Assembly: GCF_013201665.1 (NCBI RefSeq)
Contig: NZ_CP053840.1
Span: 2,480,001-2,544,000 of the forward strand
Length of the DNA: 64,000 nt
DNA from: Arcobacter venerupis
GTDB taxonomy: Bacteria > Campylobacterota > Campylobacteria > Campylobacterales > Arcobacteraceae
Direction: 5' to 3'
In this document: positions 46,048 through 55,386 of the stretch, in pieces
Numbering within the stretch: the stretch's first letter is position 1
Layout of the letters: every line of letters starts with the position of its first letter
Translations under genes and position numbers: made by a program
The notes under the pieces: generated by a model
What the model saw: only the letters and a program-made list of their open reading frames with translations
Databases searched by the model: none
What the model was told of the DNA's origin: nothing

Positions 46048-47142
46048 ATGAAACTAGAAATTTCTTTATTCAAATTTGATAAAAACTCTGATTATTTACC
46101 ATACTACACAAAACATTTTTTAAAAACTGAAAATGAAAAAAATATATTAGATATTTTAAATACAATAAATAAAAGTGCAAGATTAGGATTTACTGATTCT
46201 ACTGATTTTGATTTGGTTGTAAACGGAATTTATGTAAAATCTTCAATTACATTAGAAGAAGTTGTAAAGAACTTTGGAAAAGAGCTTACTATTGAGCCTA
46301 TATCAATTAGAAGAGCATATGATGATTTATTAATTGATGATAATGATTTTAAAGATAAAATGAAAATCTTAAGAAATTTGATGCAAGAAGAAGATAAAGC
46401 GGAATATTTAAAACTAAAACCATACTTTTACGCTTCTAATACTTTAAACTATAAAAGTGATTATATTGGTGATTCTATTTTAATCTTAGCCCATGATTTA
46501 ATTAATAAAAATCCAAATTTGACAAACTATATACTTCTTGCTCTTGATGTTGTAGAAATTGGTGCACAATATCATACAAGTTTAGAAAATAGAATTTATA
46601 ATTTTGATATGCAAATCGAAGAAAAAATTCAAAAAATTCAAGAGAGTTTGAACTTTTTTGATACACTTGAAAATCAAAATTTTAGATTAAATAAAACTTT
46701 GATTTTAGATTTTGCAGAGTTTGAAGAAAATTATGAAATAAAACATGATTTCAAAGATTTTAATATTGCTTATTATGCTTCTAAAAATTCAAAACAAACT
46801 TTAGATTTATTAGATAAATTGGATGCTAAAATTCTAAAACTTGATAGTTTGAAACTAGATTTAGCAAAACATACTTTTAATAGAAATCCTTTGATTACTT
46901 ATCATGTTGCTGCAACAATTTTACTAGATGCTTTTGATAATAACGCAGATTTTTTACTTGTTGATACAGCTGAGGATTTTTATATTTTTGACTACAATAG
47001 AAAACAATTAGAAAAGGTTTGTGGAAGAGAAATCATTCTTCCAGTTATTCATAAAAATGAATTACAAAAATTAGTATCAGGAAATCATATTGAGGCTTTA
47101 AAAACATTAAAGAATCATCAAATTAATCCTGAAATAATTTAA
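46048..47142 (+). CDS. Campylobacterota-type protein with possible beta-grasp-like N-terminus (DUF5644/HdrB-C-like)
   Basis: A 364-residue soluble protein. The start ISLFKFDKNSDYLPYYTKHF looks like the first strands of the SdhB/FrdB beta-grasp ferredoxin domain, but no cluster cysteines follow. The middle is helical (residues about 100-210), and the C-terminal half (VAATILLDAFDNNADFLLVD near 290) resembles the HdrB-like C-terminal fold seen in lineage proteins. Only one Cys occurs (near residue 330). It therefore cannot bind an Fe-S cluster in the normal way. Function unknown; the start has an upstream TATAAA but a weak ribosome-binding site. Confidence 0.55.
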   Translation: MKLEISLFKFDKNSDYLPYYTKHFLKTENEKNILDILNTINKSARLGFTDSTDFDLVVNGIYVKSSITLEEVVKNFGKELTIEPISIRRAYDDLLIDDNDFKDKMKILRNLMQEEDKAEYLKLKPYFYASNTLNYKSDYIGDSILILAHDLINKNPNLTNYILLALDVVEIGAQYHTSLENRIYNFDMQIEEKIQKIQESLNFFDTLENQNFRLNKTLILDFAEFEENYEIKHDFKDFNIAYYASKNSKQTLDLLDKLDAKILKLDSLKLDLAKHTFNRNPLITYHVAATILLDAFDNNADFLLVDTAEDFYIFDYNRKQLEKVCGREIILPVIHKNELQKLVSGNHIEALKTLKNHQINPEII

Positions 47143-47151
47143 GGATTAATT

Positions 47152-47769
47152 TTGATTTTAGATTTAACTTATGTGTTTTATTCAACTTTAATTATATTTT
47201 GTTTATTACCTCTTTATATTTATAGGGAAAAGATTTTTTCAAAAAACTATAAAAACAATGGAGGTTTTCCTCTATTTATAAGTGATTTAAAACATCATAT
47301 GTCAAGTTTTCATCCAAAAATAAATATTGATTATCATATTGTTAATAGAACTGCAAATGAACAAAATATAGAATTAAGAGAAACCATGATTATTGAAAAT
47401 GTTATTGCACAATTTTTCAACTATCCTTATTCTAAAAAGACTCAAAATGACATTCCAAGGGAAAAACATTGGATTAATTATGAAGAAAAATCTTTATCTA
47501 ATCCAAAATATCCAAGTGATTGGCCATTAAGAAAAGAGTTTGCTTGGAAAAGAGATAATAAGTGTTGTAATAGATGTGGAAATAATCTTAATTTAAAAGA
47601 TACTCATACTTGTTTTGTTAAAGACATAAAAGATGGTGGTGGGTATAATCTAGAAAATATCATAACTTTATGTATTGATTGTAATAAAATTCTTCATTCT
47701 CAAAATCCTAAAAGTACTATGTCATCTTTGGTTTTAAATGAAAAATTAATGGCTTTAATTCACTCTTAA
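47152..47769 (+). CDS. HNH-endonuclease-domain protein with N-terminal membrane segment
   Basis: A 205-residue protein. A hydrophobic helix lies at residues 3-22. The C-terminal HNH domain has the zinc knuckle CCNRCGNNLNL near residue 140, the catalytic His region DTHTCFVKDI near 155, NLENIITLCIDCNKILH near 170-186 and a late His. A membrane anchor on an HNH domain is unusual. The start is TTG at 47152, supported by AAGGA six bases upstream, 9 bases after the preceding stop, so the two genes form an operon. Nuclease activity is family-based inference. Confidence 0.68.
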   Translation: MILDLTYVFYSTLIIFCLLPLYIYREKIFSKNYKNNGGFPLFISDLKHHMSSFHPKINIDYHIVNRTANEQNIELRETMIIENVIAQFFNYPYSKKTQNDIPREKHWINYEEKSLSNPKYPSDWPLRKEFAWKRDNKCCNRCGNNLNLKDTHTCFVKDIKDGGGYNLENIITLCIDCNKILHSQNPKSTMSSLVLNEKLMALIHS

Positions 47770-48278
47770 TTTTTCAATCCTAGTTTATAAGCATTATAAG
47801 AAACTCTATTTTTATCTTTTTGTTTTAGAACAATATTATAATTTACCCCAGTGCTTTTTAGTTCAAAAAACTCTATATTTTCTAATAAAATATCAATATA
47901 AGAATTTGCTTCAAAATCCAAAGTCATAGGTTGTAATTCATTAAAAGCTTGATAACTCTCAATTCTTACAAGTTTTTTTGATGAATTTATTAGATAAGTA
48001 ATATTATTAAAAAAAGCATTATGGTAAGTATTGTTTGTAACTATTTTAACAATTGTATTTTTATTTTTATCATAACTAATAGTAATATTAGAAGACTCAC
48101 CAAAATCTTCTAAAAAAATATTATGTAAATGATTGGACTCTTTCAAAGCTTGTTCTTTATTGGAAAAAAGATTATTTGAATGTTTTGTTTGGTCAATAGT
48201 TTTATATAAAAAAACAACTATTATAGAAAATAATGCAATTGAAATAAGGAGTTCTAAAAGAGTAAATGATTTTTTCAT
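47766..48278 (-). CDS. gspJ: Type II secretion minor pseudopilin, GspJ-like
   Basis: A 170-residue prepilin with the class III leader MKKS-FTLLELLISIALFSII: Phe at +1, Glu at +5 and a 20-residue hydrophobic helix. The remainder is a beta-rich globular domain. Assigned GspJ by its position last in the operon after GspI. It overlaps the gspI stop by 4 bases and the convergent HNH gene by 4 bases. The residue before the cleavage site is Ser, not Gly. Confidence 0.72.
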   Translation of the reverse strand: MKKSFTLLELLISIALFSIIVVFLYKTIDQTKHSNNLFSNKEQALKESNHLHNIFLEDFGESSNITISYDKNKNTIVKIVTNNTYHNAFFNNITYLINSSKKLVRIESYQAFNELQPMTLDFEANSYIDILLENIEFFELKSTGVNYNIVLKQKDKNRVSYNAYKLGLKN

Positions 48279-48676
48279 AATTCAATCTTAAAAGTATAAA
48301 TCTTTTTTTTGATATTGCTATTTTCTAAACTATAAGTTCTTGAAAATATTGTTGTATTTATATAATTTAAATCACTTTCTATTGATTTTGACTCAATTTT
48401 ATCATCTTTTATTAAAATCTTAATATCCTTTAACTCTTTTCTCATATCATCATTTATATATTGATATTTTTTATCTAAAAAAATATCCTCATTTTTATTT
48501 GATATTTCATCTTCAAAATCTACTGATAAAAGAACATAGTCATTTGATTTAGTATTTTCATCATTTTTTGAAATTAAAAAAATATTTTCACTTTTTATTT
48601 TAAGTAAAGTAATCATCACAACACTTAACATCACAATTGCAATAATAACTTCCATTAAAGAAAAAGCTTTTTTCAC
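48275..48676 (-). CDS. gspI: Type II secretion minor pseudopilin, GspI-like
   Basis: A 133-residue prepilin with leader MKKA-FSLMEVIIAIVMLSVV. It starts with GTG, overlapping the gspE stop codon by one base, which indicates coupled translation. It is short, as GspI proteins are, and assigned by order between gspE and gspJ. Confidence 0.72.
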   Translation of the reverse strand: MKKAFSLMEVIIAIVMLSVVMITLLKIKSENIFLISKNDENTKSNDYVLLSVDFEDEISNKNEDIFLDKKYQYINDDMRKELKDIKILIKDDKIESKSIESDLNYINTTIFSRTYSLENSNIKKKIYTFKIEL

Positions 48677-50181
48677 TATTTTATACCTATTCTTACAACT
48701 TCTGAAACTGAAGTATCCCCATTTTCTAACATCATTTTTAGTTGTTTATCTAAACTAATCATTCCACTTTTTAAAGCCATCTTCATCAAAGTATTATCAT
48801 CAACATCAGTTTTTAAATACTCTTTTATCTCATCATTTATAATAAACAATTCACCAATAGCAACTCTTCCTTTATATCCTGTAAAGTTGCAAGATTTACA
48901 ACCAACAGGTTTATATATAGTTTTATTTGAATCAAATCCAAAAAGTTTATGTGAAGCCAATGAATCGTCACGTTCCTTACAATCAGGACAAAGTGATCGA
49001 ACTAACCTTTGTGCAAGAACAGCCAGAAGAGAAGATGAAATCAAAAACTTTTCAACTCCCATATCAATAAGTCTAGTAATTGCAGCTGGTGCTCTATTTG
49101 TATGAAGTGTTGAAAAAAGTAAGTGCCCTGTAAGTGCTGATTGAACTGCTATTGCTGCTGTTTCTGCATCTCTTATCTCCCCAACCATTATAATGTCTGG
49201 ATCTTGTCTTAGAATGGATCTTAAACCTGCTGCGAAGGTAAGTCCAACTTTTGTATTTACTTGTATTTGTGAAAATTCATTTGATTTATACTCAACAGGG
49301 TCTTCTACTGTTATGATATTTTTTTCCTCACTAACTACTTGATGTAAAAGTGAATGTAAAGTTGTAGATTTTCCACTTCCTGTTGGTCCAGTAACCAGAA
49401 CCATTCCATAAGAGTTCCCTAAAACACTTTCAAGCTCATCAGTTATATATGAGGGGAATCCCAATTCTTTGATGCTTAAAATATCTTCACTTTGCATCAA
49501 AATTCTCATTACTACTCTTTCACCATAAAAAGTTGGAAGAATTGAAACCCTAATATCTAAAGTTTTCCCTGCAACTTTGATTTGTGTTCGTCCATCTTGG
49601 GGAACTCTTTTTTCACTAATATCAAGATTTGAAACAACTTTTATTCTTGATATTACTAAAGACATAATATTTTTATCAAGTTCAATATGTTTTGTTAAAA
49701 CTCCATCAACTCTATATCTAACCTCGGCTTTAAATTCATGCATTTCAATATGAATATCAGAAGATTTTTTCTTAATAGCTTGATAAAAAAGTGAATTTAC
49801 AAATTTTATAATTGGAGCTGATTCTTCAGAAGTTAAAATATCACTTCCTACTTTTAAAAACTCACTAACAGAAAAATCATCATCACTTAAAGTTGCGTCC
49901 TCTTGTTCTTGCTGAATTGCACTCATCTCTTTATCTGTTTTTATTTCTAAAAATTTATTATAAAGCTTTTCAAAAGAGATGTCATCTAAAAAAACTATGT
50001 CTTCTTTTGAGTCGAGTTTTGATAGATAATCAAAAGAGATACTCATATAATCCCTTGAAAGAGCAATTACAACTAGCTCATCTATTTTTGTATATAAAAC
50101 ATAGTTTTTTAAGGCTGTTGTATAATTATTTGCTTCATCAAAGGGAACTAAATTTAGATTATGAATTTCATTTATATTCAT
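48676..50181 (-). CDS. gspE: Type II secretion ATPase GspE
   Basis: A 501-residue AAA-type secretion ATPase powering pseudopilus assembly at the inner membrane. Walker A is GPTGSGKSTTLHSLL near residue 265, the Asp box and Walker B in RQDPDIIMVGEIRDAETA near 325, the His box TGHLLFSTLHTNRAP near 350, and the zinc-finger CPDC...CKSC pair near 400-430. The N-terminal domain is short. PilB/PilT-type ATPases are excluded by the surrounding Gsp genes. Confidence 0.92.
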   Translation of the reverse strand: MNINEIHNLNLVPFDEANNYTTALKNYVLYTKIDELVVIALSRDYMSISFDYLSKLDSKEDIVFLDDISFEKLYNKFLEIKTDKEMSAIQQEQEDATLSDDDFSVSEFLKVGSDILTSEESAPIIKFVNSLFYQAIKKKSSDIHIEMHEFKAEVRYRVDGVLTKHIELDKNIMSLVISRIKVVSNLDISEKRVPQDGRTQIKVAGKTLDIRVSILPTFYGERVVMRILMQSEDILSIKELGFPSYITDELESVLGNSYGMVLVTGPTGSGKSTTLHSLLHQVVSEEKNIITVEDPVEYKSNEFSQIQVNTKVGLTFAAGLRSILRQDPDIIMVGEIRDAETAAIAVQSALTGHLLFSTLHTNRAPAAITRLIDMGVEKFLISSSLLAVLAQRLVRSLCPDCKERDDSLASHKLFGFDSNKTIYKPVGCKSCNFTGYKGRVAIGELFIINDEIKEYLKTDVDDNTLMKMALKSGMISLDKQLKMMLENGDTSVSEVVRIGIK

Positions 50182-50182
50182 T

Positions 50183-52126
50183 TTATTGTCCTAAAATTTC
50201 TTTTACTTTTCTTTCATGTTCAGTTTTTTTATCAACCTCTGAAATTGTTTTTTCTGGATTTAAATCTTTTAACTGGTCATTTAAATCAGCTATTTTTTCT
50301 TCTCTTTTTTGAGTTTCAACTCTTTTTTTAACTGCATTTTCTTTTAATCTAATTAAAGAATCTTCTAAATATTTATCTTCCATACCTTTAAGTTCTGCTA
50401 ACTGATTTCTAACATAAGTAATATCTTTTGATTTTGGTATCATATACGGAGTTATAATTACCACTAAATTATTTTTCTTTACTGTATTTGAATCATTTGT
50501 AAATAGGTTTCCAACCAGAGGAATATAACCTAAAACTGGAACTTTTTGAATAGTTGATTCATTTTTATTTTCTATTAGTCCACCAATGATTACACTCTCA
50601 CCATTATTTAAAATAGCTGTTGTTTTAATCTCTTTTTTCAAAGTATCAGGATTTCCACTAGCAGTTTGAGTAGTTTTAATTCCCTCTAATAAAGTACTTA
50701 TTTCAAGAGTAACTTTTGATTCACTTGAGATTCTTGGTTTTACTTTAAGAGTTAATCCCACATCTTCTCTTTGATAATTTGTTCTTTCTGTTCCACCATC
50801 TGTTACTGAACTTGAAATCTGTATCGAGATTTTTTCGCCAACATAAATTGAACTCTCTTTATTATTAACAGCTAGAATAGATGGCTCTGAAACTACATCT
50901 AAAGCTCCATTTTGTTTTAAAAGATTTAATGAAGCTCCAAGCGCTAAACCAGATTTTATATCAGGAATATCCAAACCAATTGCATCTTTTACTAATGAAA
51001 TTGAATTCGAACCACCATTCAAATTCGAAGAGAAAGTTGCAAGTCCATTACTTCCAGAAGTTCCTCCAAATATTCCATATTGAACCCCAATATTATTAAC
51101 TACCTCATCATTTACTTCAATAATTCTAGCTTGTACATACACTTGACCTTTTTCCTTATCAAGTTCCTCTACTAATGTACTAATATATTCAAGTTCATCA
51201 CTGGGTCCCATTATAACAATTGCATTTGATTCTTCATCTGCTGAAACTAAAGGTTTACTATTAGGATCTGCATATGTTTTTTTACCTACAATTGAATCAA
51301 GTATTTTTATTACATTTACAGCATCAACATTTTTTAAAGAAAAAACTTTTACTTCTCTTTTTATTAATGAACTATTACTATCTACATTTTTTATATATCT
51401 AGCTAAATAATTTATATTACTTTTTTCACCTATAATTACTAAAGAGTTATTATCTTTATTATCTACAATCGATACTTTTTGAGTTTCAACTTTTTCATTG
51501 AATTTTGATTTCGCTATTGCATCTAAATTTTTCTTTGCATCACTTGCATCTATATTTATAAGTTCAACAATTACAGTATCTTTATTCGCTCCTGAAGTCA
51601 TTATATTTACAACCTCTTTAACTGTTGTTATATTATCTTTGAAATCAGTAATTACTAAAGCATTTGAATCTTTATTTGTAACCATTTTCCCATCTTTTGA
51701 AACTAAATGTCTTATTTTTGAAGCAATATAATCAACATCTGCATCTTTTACTGTAAAAACTTCTGTTACCATCCAATACAAATCATCTTTAGGATTATTA
51801 TTAGCAACAGGAACATTACTATTTGCACTCTCATTTAATTTAACAATTCTTAACATTTCATCACTTTGAACTAAAGAGTAACCTTTGCCTTCAAGTACAA
51901 AACCTAATATTTTTATTAACTCATCTTTATTTACAGGTTTATTGGAAATAAAATCAACATTTCCTTTTATCTCTTCTGTTATCAGAATATTTTTATCTAT
52001 GATTTTAGAAGTAATTTTTACTAAATCCATAATCTTTAAATCTTTAAAATTTATATTCATTTTTTCTTCAGCACTTAAAGTAAAAATAAATACTCCAACT
52101 AACAAAATCTTACTAATTAATCTCAT
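50183..52126 (-). CDS. gspD: Type II secretion secretin GspD
   Basis: A 647-residue outer-membrane secretin. After the signal peptide (residues 1-18, ending near SAEE) come N0 (about 25-95) and three N1-N3 repeats, with IVIMGPSDELEYISTLVEEL near 305. The secretin core follows with VYVQARIIEVNDEVVNNIGVQ near 330, VGLTLKVKPRIS near 460 and SVIIGGLIENKNESTIQKVP near 510. A charged, coiled C-terminal tail (residues 580-647) may be the pilotin or partner-binding segment. No pilotin gene is seen nearby. Confidence 0.92.
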   Translation of the reverse strand: MRLISKILLVGVFIFTLSAEEKMNINFKDLKIMDLVKITSKIIDKNILITEEIKGNVDFISNKPVNKDELIKILGFVLEGKGYSLVQSDEMLRIVKLNESANSNVPVANNNPKDDLYWMVTEVFTVKDADVDYIASKIRHLVSKDGKMVTNKDSNALVITDFKDNITTVKEVVNIMTSGANKDTVIVELINIDASDAKKNLDAIAKSKFNEKVETQKVSIVDNKDNNSLVIIGEKSNINYLARYIKNVDSNSSLIKREVKVFSLKNVDAVNVIKILDSIVGKKTYADPNSKPLVSADEESNAIVIMGPSDELEYISTLVEELDKEKGQVYVQARIIEVNDEVVNNIGVQYGIFGGTSGSNGLATFSSNLNGGSNSISLVKDAIGLDIPDIKSGLALGASLNLLKQNGALDVVSEPSILAVNNKESSIYVGEKISIQISSSVTDGGTERTNYQREDVGLTLKVKPRISSESKVTLEISTLLEGIKTTQTASGNPDTLKKEIKTTAILNNGESVIIGGLIENKNESTIQKVPVLGYIPLVGNLFTNDSNTVKKNNLVVIITPYMIPKSKDITYVRNQLAELKGMEDKYLEDSLIRLKENAVKKRVETQKREEKIADLNDQLKDLNPEKTISEVDKKTEHERKVKEILGQ

Positions 52127-52928
52127 AATTCAACTCCACTAATTCATTTTTTCTCAAAACCTCAATATTTAAATAAGTTGTATCTTTAATATTATTATAA
52201 ACCTTCATCGCATCACCATAAGAGTTTAAAGCATTATTATTGATAGTTTTTATTATATCGCCCTCTTTTAAACCAATCTTTTCAAAAACAGAATTTTTCG
52301 TTATCTTACTTATTTTAAACCCCTCAACTTTATTATCATTTTTAATCTCATCTATTGCAATATTTTCCCAAATTTTTTCTATATTTGACGTATAAGAATT
52401 TAAATAATCTCTACTTATTATCGCTCCATTATTTTTTATAACAATCTCTTGATTTTGATTATTTAAAGGTTCACTAAATGAGGAATTACCACCTATTTCT
52501 TCTTTAATTTCCAATTTAAACTCTTTATTATCTTTTATAAAAAGTATATAGTTTTTGAAAAGCCTGAAAAGGGTATATCCATCAATTTGTTCACCTTGTG
52601 CTAAGATATAACTTTTATCTCCTGATTTTTCTTCTATTGTAATCCAACCCTCATCATTACTTCTAAAGTAGATAGCTTTTAAATTGTATTTTGATAAAGT
52701 CTGCACAATCTGTTTTGAATTTGTATCATCAACTTTTTTTTCTATATTTTTTATATTTGAATAAAAAGCATATTTTTTATAATCTAAAAATAAAGAATTA
52801 TTTTTTATAAAATCAACACCACTTTTTGGAAGGTAAAAAAAGATTACACTATTTATTAAAAATGCTAATAAAATTATATATATAAAAGGTAATGATTTAT
52901 GGAATAAAGTATTAAAATTTATATTCAT
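52113..52928 (-). CDS. gspC: Type II secretion clamp protein GspC (PDZ type)
   Basis: A 271-residue protein. One N-terminal TM (about residues 14-34) is followed by a periplasmic homology-region domain and a C-terminal PDZ domain: NSVFEKIGLKEGDIIKTINN near residue 215. It couples the secretin to the inner-membrane platform. I use the second ATG (52928) because AAAGG lies seven bases upstream of it; the first ATG at 52943 has none. Its end overlaps gspD. Confidence 0.83.
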   Translation of the reverse strand: MNINFNTLFHKSLPFIYIILLAFLINSVIFFYLPKSGVDFIKNNSLFLDYKKYAFYSNIKNIEKKVDDTNSKQIVQTLSKYNLKAIYFRSNDEGWITIEEKSGDKSYILAQGEQIDGYTLFRLFKNYILFIKDNKEFKLEIKEEIGGNSSFSEPLNNQNQEIVIKNNGAIISRDYLNSYTSNIEKIWENIAIDEIKNDNKVEGFKISKITKNSVFEKIGLKEGDIIKTINNNALNSYGDAMKVYNNIKDTTYLNIEVLRKNELVELNYEIN

Positions 52929-53439
52929 AGATATACCTTTCATTTGTAAGTTTCATATTTTGTAGAAGTTTATTGTATGAATTTTTCATCATATTTGAAG
53001 CACTTAGCTCAATTTTTACTTCTCTTTTTAGAATATCAATATATCCACTTAATTCACCAAAAGTTCCTTTTGATTTAATATTGATTTTATTAAAATCAAA
53101 AATAGAGTGTTCAAAAATAACTTCATTTATTGGGGTTGGAGCAAAAGAGCTTAGAGAATCTAAAAAATTAATATTTTTAATAGTAACTTTTGTTTGAACT
53201 AAATATGTATTAAAAGTAATATCATCTACTTTTGAAATATTACTTCCTTGATAAAAAATATCTGCATTCATCACAGAAAAAGAAAATGGTTTCTCTTTTT
53301 TTATTTCATTTGAAATTATAATTTGATTTTTTTCTAACTCTTTTTCTAAAAGATTATAAAAAGATTCTTTTGGTAAGAATATTATAAAAAATACAATAAA
53401 AACAAAAATATACAAGAAGAGTTTTAATATTTTTTTCAT
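52912..53439 (-). CDS. Type II secretion accessory protein, GspN-like
   Basis: A 175-residue protein with one N-terminal TM (residues 5-24) and a periplasmic beta-rich domain. SKGTFGELSGYIDILKREVK near residue 122 resembles GspN/AsmA-like beta repeats. GspN is a non-essential component placed near gspM, as here. It is shorter than classical GspN (about 250 residues). It overlaps gspC and abuts gspM. Assignment is mainly by position and shape. Confidence 0.6.
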   Translation of the reverse strand: MKKILKLFLYIFVFIVFFIIFLPKESFYNLLEKELEKNQIIISNEIKKEKPFSFSVMNADIFYQGSNISKVDDITFNTYLVQTKVTIKNINFLDSLSSFAPTPINEVIFEHSIFDFNKINIKSKGTFGELSGYIDILKREVKIELSASNMMKNSYNKLLQNMKLTNERYIYEYKF

Positions 53440-53834
53440 TATTTGATACCTATTTCTAAATCTATAGAGTTTTTATCTAATTGCAATTTTTTGATAATTA
53501 ATTGTTTATTTAAAACTTTGTTTAAAAAAATATCCAAAATTTCTGGATTAGCTGAATCAATTTTTATTTTTATAAGCTCTTTTGTTGCAGTTCTTGAAAT
53601 CTGCTCTTTTGCAAAAATCTGACTTTTTGAAATCTCATCTAAGGTGCTATTTATATACTTTTCACTTGTCCAAGCATTTACTAAATTTTTAAACTCTAAA
53701 GCTTTACTTTCTAGCTGTTTTGTCTCTTCAACTTTCTTGTAATAGGCTTTTTTCTCATTTGAAATTGTATAAAAAGATAAAAAAACTATTGTAATAAAAA
53801 GTAAAATTATATATAAAGGATTTAATCTATTCAT
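53439..53834 (-). CDS. Type II secretion platform protein, GspM-like
   Basis: A 131-residue bitopic protein: TM at residues 8-24, then a coiled-coil stretch and a small ferredoxin-like periplasmic domain, the architecture of GspM. It overlaps gspL by 4 bases. Identity is by topology and order next to a GspL-like gene; sequence similarity is too weak to see by eye. Confidence 0.62.
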   Translation of the reverse strand: MNRLNPLYIILLFITIVFLSFYTISNEKKAYYKKVEETKQLESKALEFKNLVNAWTSEKYINSTLDEISKSQIFAKEQISRTATKELIKIKIDSANPEILDIFLNKVLNKQLIIKKLQLDKNSIDLEIGIK

Positions 53835-54745
53835 AATTGAACCTTTATATTTAAAATCAAATTATTTGAAGTGCTTGAAATTATTTTATATTTTTTTGAA
53901 ATATACTTTTCTATTTTTGTCTTATCTACATTTAAGAAATTCATATCTAGTACATCACCTTGAAGAGTAATATCTTTTATATCTATACTATTATTTGCCA
54001 AAATATAAAACAAAGCGTCCCTTTTATTTATCTCTTTTTGTGCAATGTTAGTATTTGCTTTTATAATTGAATCAATTTGAATTGTGCTTGAGGGAAGATT
54101 ATTTGAGACTTTTATTTTTTCTATTTTTTCATCAAGTTTTGATATTTCATTTTCATAGGCAAAATATTTAGAAAAGTTAATTGTGAAAATAATCGTACAA
54201 ATAATCAAAACCATATAAATTTGTTTTGAACTCAAAAAATTATTGTAAAACTTTATATCTATTTTATTTGAAGATAGATTTATATTTTCAATAAAATCAT
54301 TTAACACTACTTTTTGAGTTAATACTTCATTTGGAACTTTTACTAAAATATCATCACTTGTATATAAAAAACTTTTATCATCTATACAAAACTGTCTAAA
54401 ATCTTTACACTCATTTTGTGCAAAATAAATAGCATTTACCAAAGATAGATTTATTCCTGAATCTTTTACAGCTTCAAATATTTTTTTATTTATATATGCA
54501 AAACATAGATATTTATTCTCATCTGATTTTATTACTTGATAAGAGAGTTCACTAACTTCTTGTAATACATCCTCAAATAATGGCGGTATTACAGCTTTTG
54601 CTTGTGTTATATTTTTTACAGGTATATCAAATACTCTAACCCAATAAAACTCAGGTGATAAAATAATATCTACCTTTGAAGTTTCATCTATTTTCATGTT
54701 AGAACATAAAAAAACTTTTTTACTTTTACTTGAAACTAAGCTCAA
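53831..54745 (-). CDS. Type II secretion platform protein, GspL-like
   Basis: A 304-residue protein with a cytoplasmic N-terminal half of the actin-like GspL/PilM type (ILSPEFYWVRVFDIPVKNIT near residue 28). One TM lies at about 175-195, then a coiled coil and a small periplasmic domain. It should bind GspE inside and GspM outside. TTG at 54745 has GGAGG upstream and lies inside gspK (20-base overlap). It is shorter than the usual 380-400 residues. Confidence 0.65.
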   Translation of the reverse strand: MSLVSSKSKKVFLCSNMKIDETSKVDIILSPEFYWVRVFDIPVKNITQAKAVIPPLFEDVLQEVSELSYQVIKSDENKYLCFAYINKKIFEAVKDSGINLSLVNAIYFAQNECKDFRQFCIDDKSFLYTSDDILVKVPNEVLTQKVVLNDFIENINLSSNKIDIKFYNNFLSSKQIYMVLIICTIIFTINFSKYFAYENEISKLDEKIEKIKVSNNLPSSTIQIDSIIKANTNIAQKEINKRDALFYILANNSIDIKDITLQGDVLDMNFLNVDKTKIEKYISKKYKIISSTSNNLILNIKVQL

Positions 54746-55385
54746 AATACTCTACTCCTCCATTTTTATTTAATATATAATATGCTTTTGCAAACTGTTT
54801 TATATAATCTACTTTTACAAATAATTCATAAAAAAGTATCTCTTTTTTTTCATCATTCGTATCCGTATCTTTTTTATCAAATTTTATAAAACCCAAATAA
54901 TTTTTTAAATCTAAAATTCGTTTATCAGAACTCTCTTTTGTAACAGTTACTAATAAATCATCTAGTTGTTTATAGTTTTTTATATCTTGCTTATCTTTCA
55001 TTAAATATCTAAAAGTTTCAATATCATAAACGCTATTATCCTCAAAAAACTTTTTTATAGATTCATAATCTTTTTCATCCTTACTTTTTAAAAGATTAAT
55101 ATTATATTTATCATACTCTTTAAGTTTTACTATGATTTTCGCATCTTTTACAACTATAGGATAATCAATATCTAAATAAGAGCTAATATCATTTTCTTGA
55201 TTTTTAGATAAAATTTTTGATACTTCATCTTTTGCATTATTTAAAAGAAACATTATTTGTGTTTTAGTAAACTTACTATTTTGCTCATTTATATAAGAAT
55301 CTGTATCTTTAAGATTTTGGATTATCAATAATGAAACGGCTGCTATAAAAAATAAAGAGATAAGTAAAACAATAGATTTTTTCAT
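54726..55385 (-). CDS. Type II secretion minor pseudopilin, GspK-like (reduced)
   Basis: A 219-residue protein with an N-terminal hydrophobic helix (residues 3-22, KKSIVLLISLFFIAAVSLLI) that matches the GspK-type start, which lacks Glu at +5. A helical globular domain follows. Classical GspK is over 300 residues, so this is a reduced form. Placed between gspF and gspL, where gspK belongs. It could instead be an unrelated bitopic component. Confidence 0.5.
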   Translation of the reverse strand: MKKSIVLLISLFFIAAVSLLIIQNLKDTDSYINEQNSKFTKTQIMFLLNNAKDEVSKILSKNQENDISSYLDIDYPIVVKDAKIIVKLKEYDKYNINLLKSKDEKDYESIKKFFEDNSVYDIETFRYLMKDKQDIKNYKQLDDLLVTVTKESSDKRILDLKNYLGFIKFDKKDTDTNDEKKEILFYELFVKVDYIKQFAKAYYILNKNGGVEYFELSFK

Positions 55386-55386
55386 C

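Noticed and set aside
49893-50312. 139-codon plus-strand open frame
   Set aside because: Antisense to gspE and gspD, with Leu/Tyr/Phe-rich composition and no start signal.
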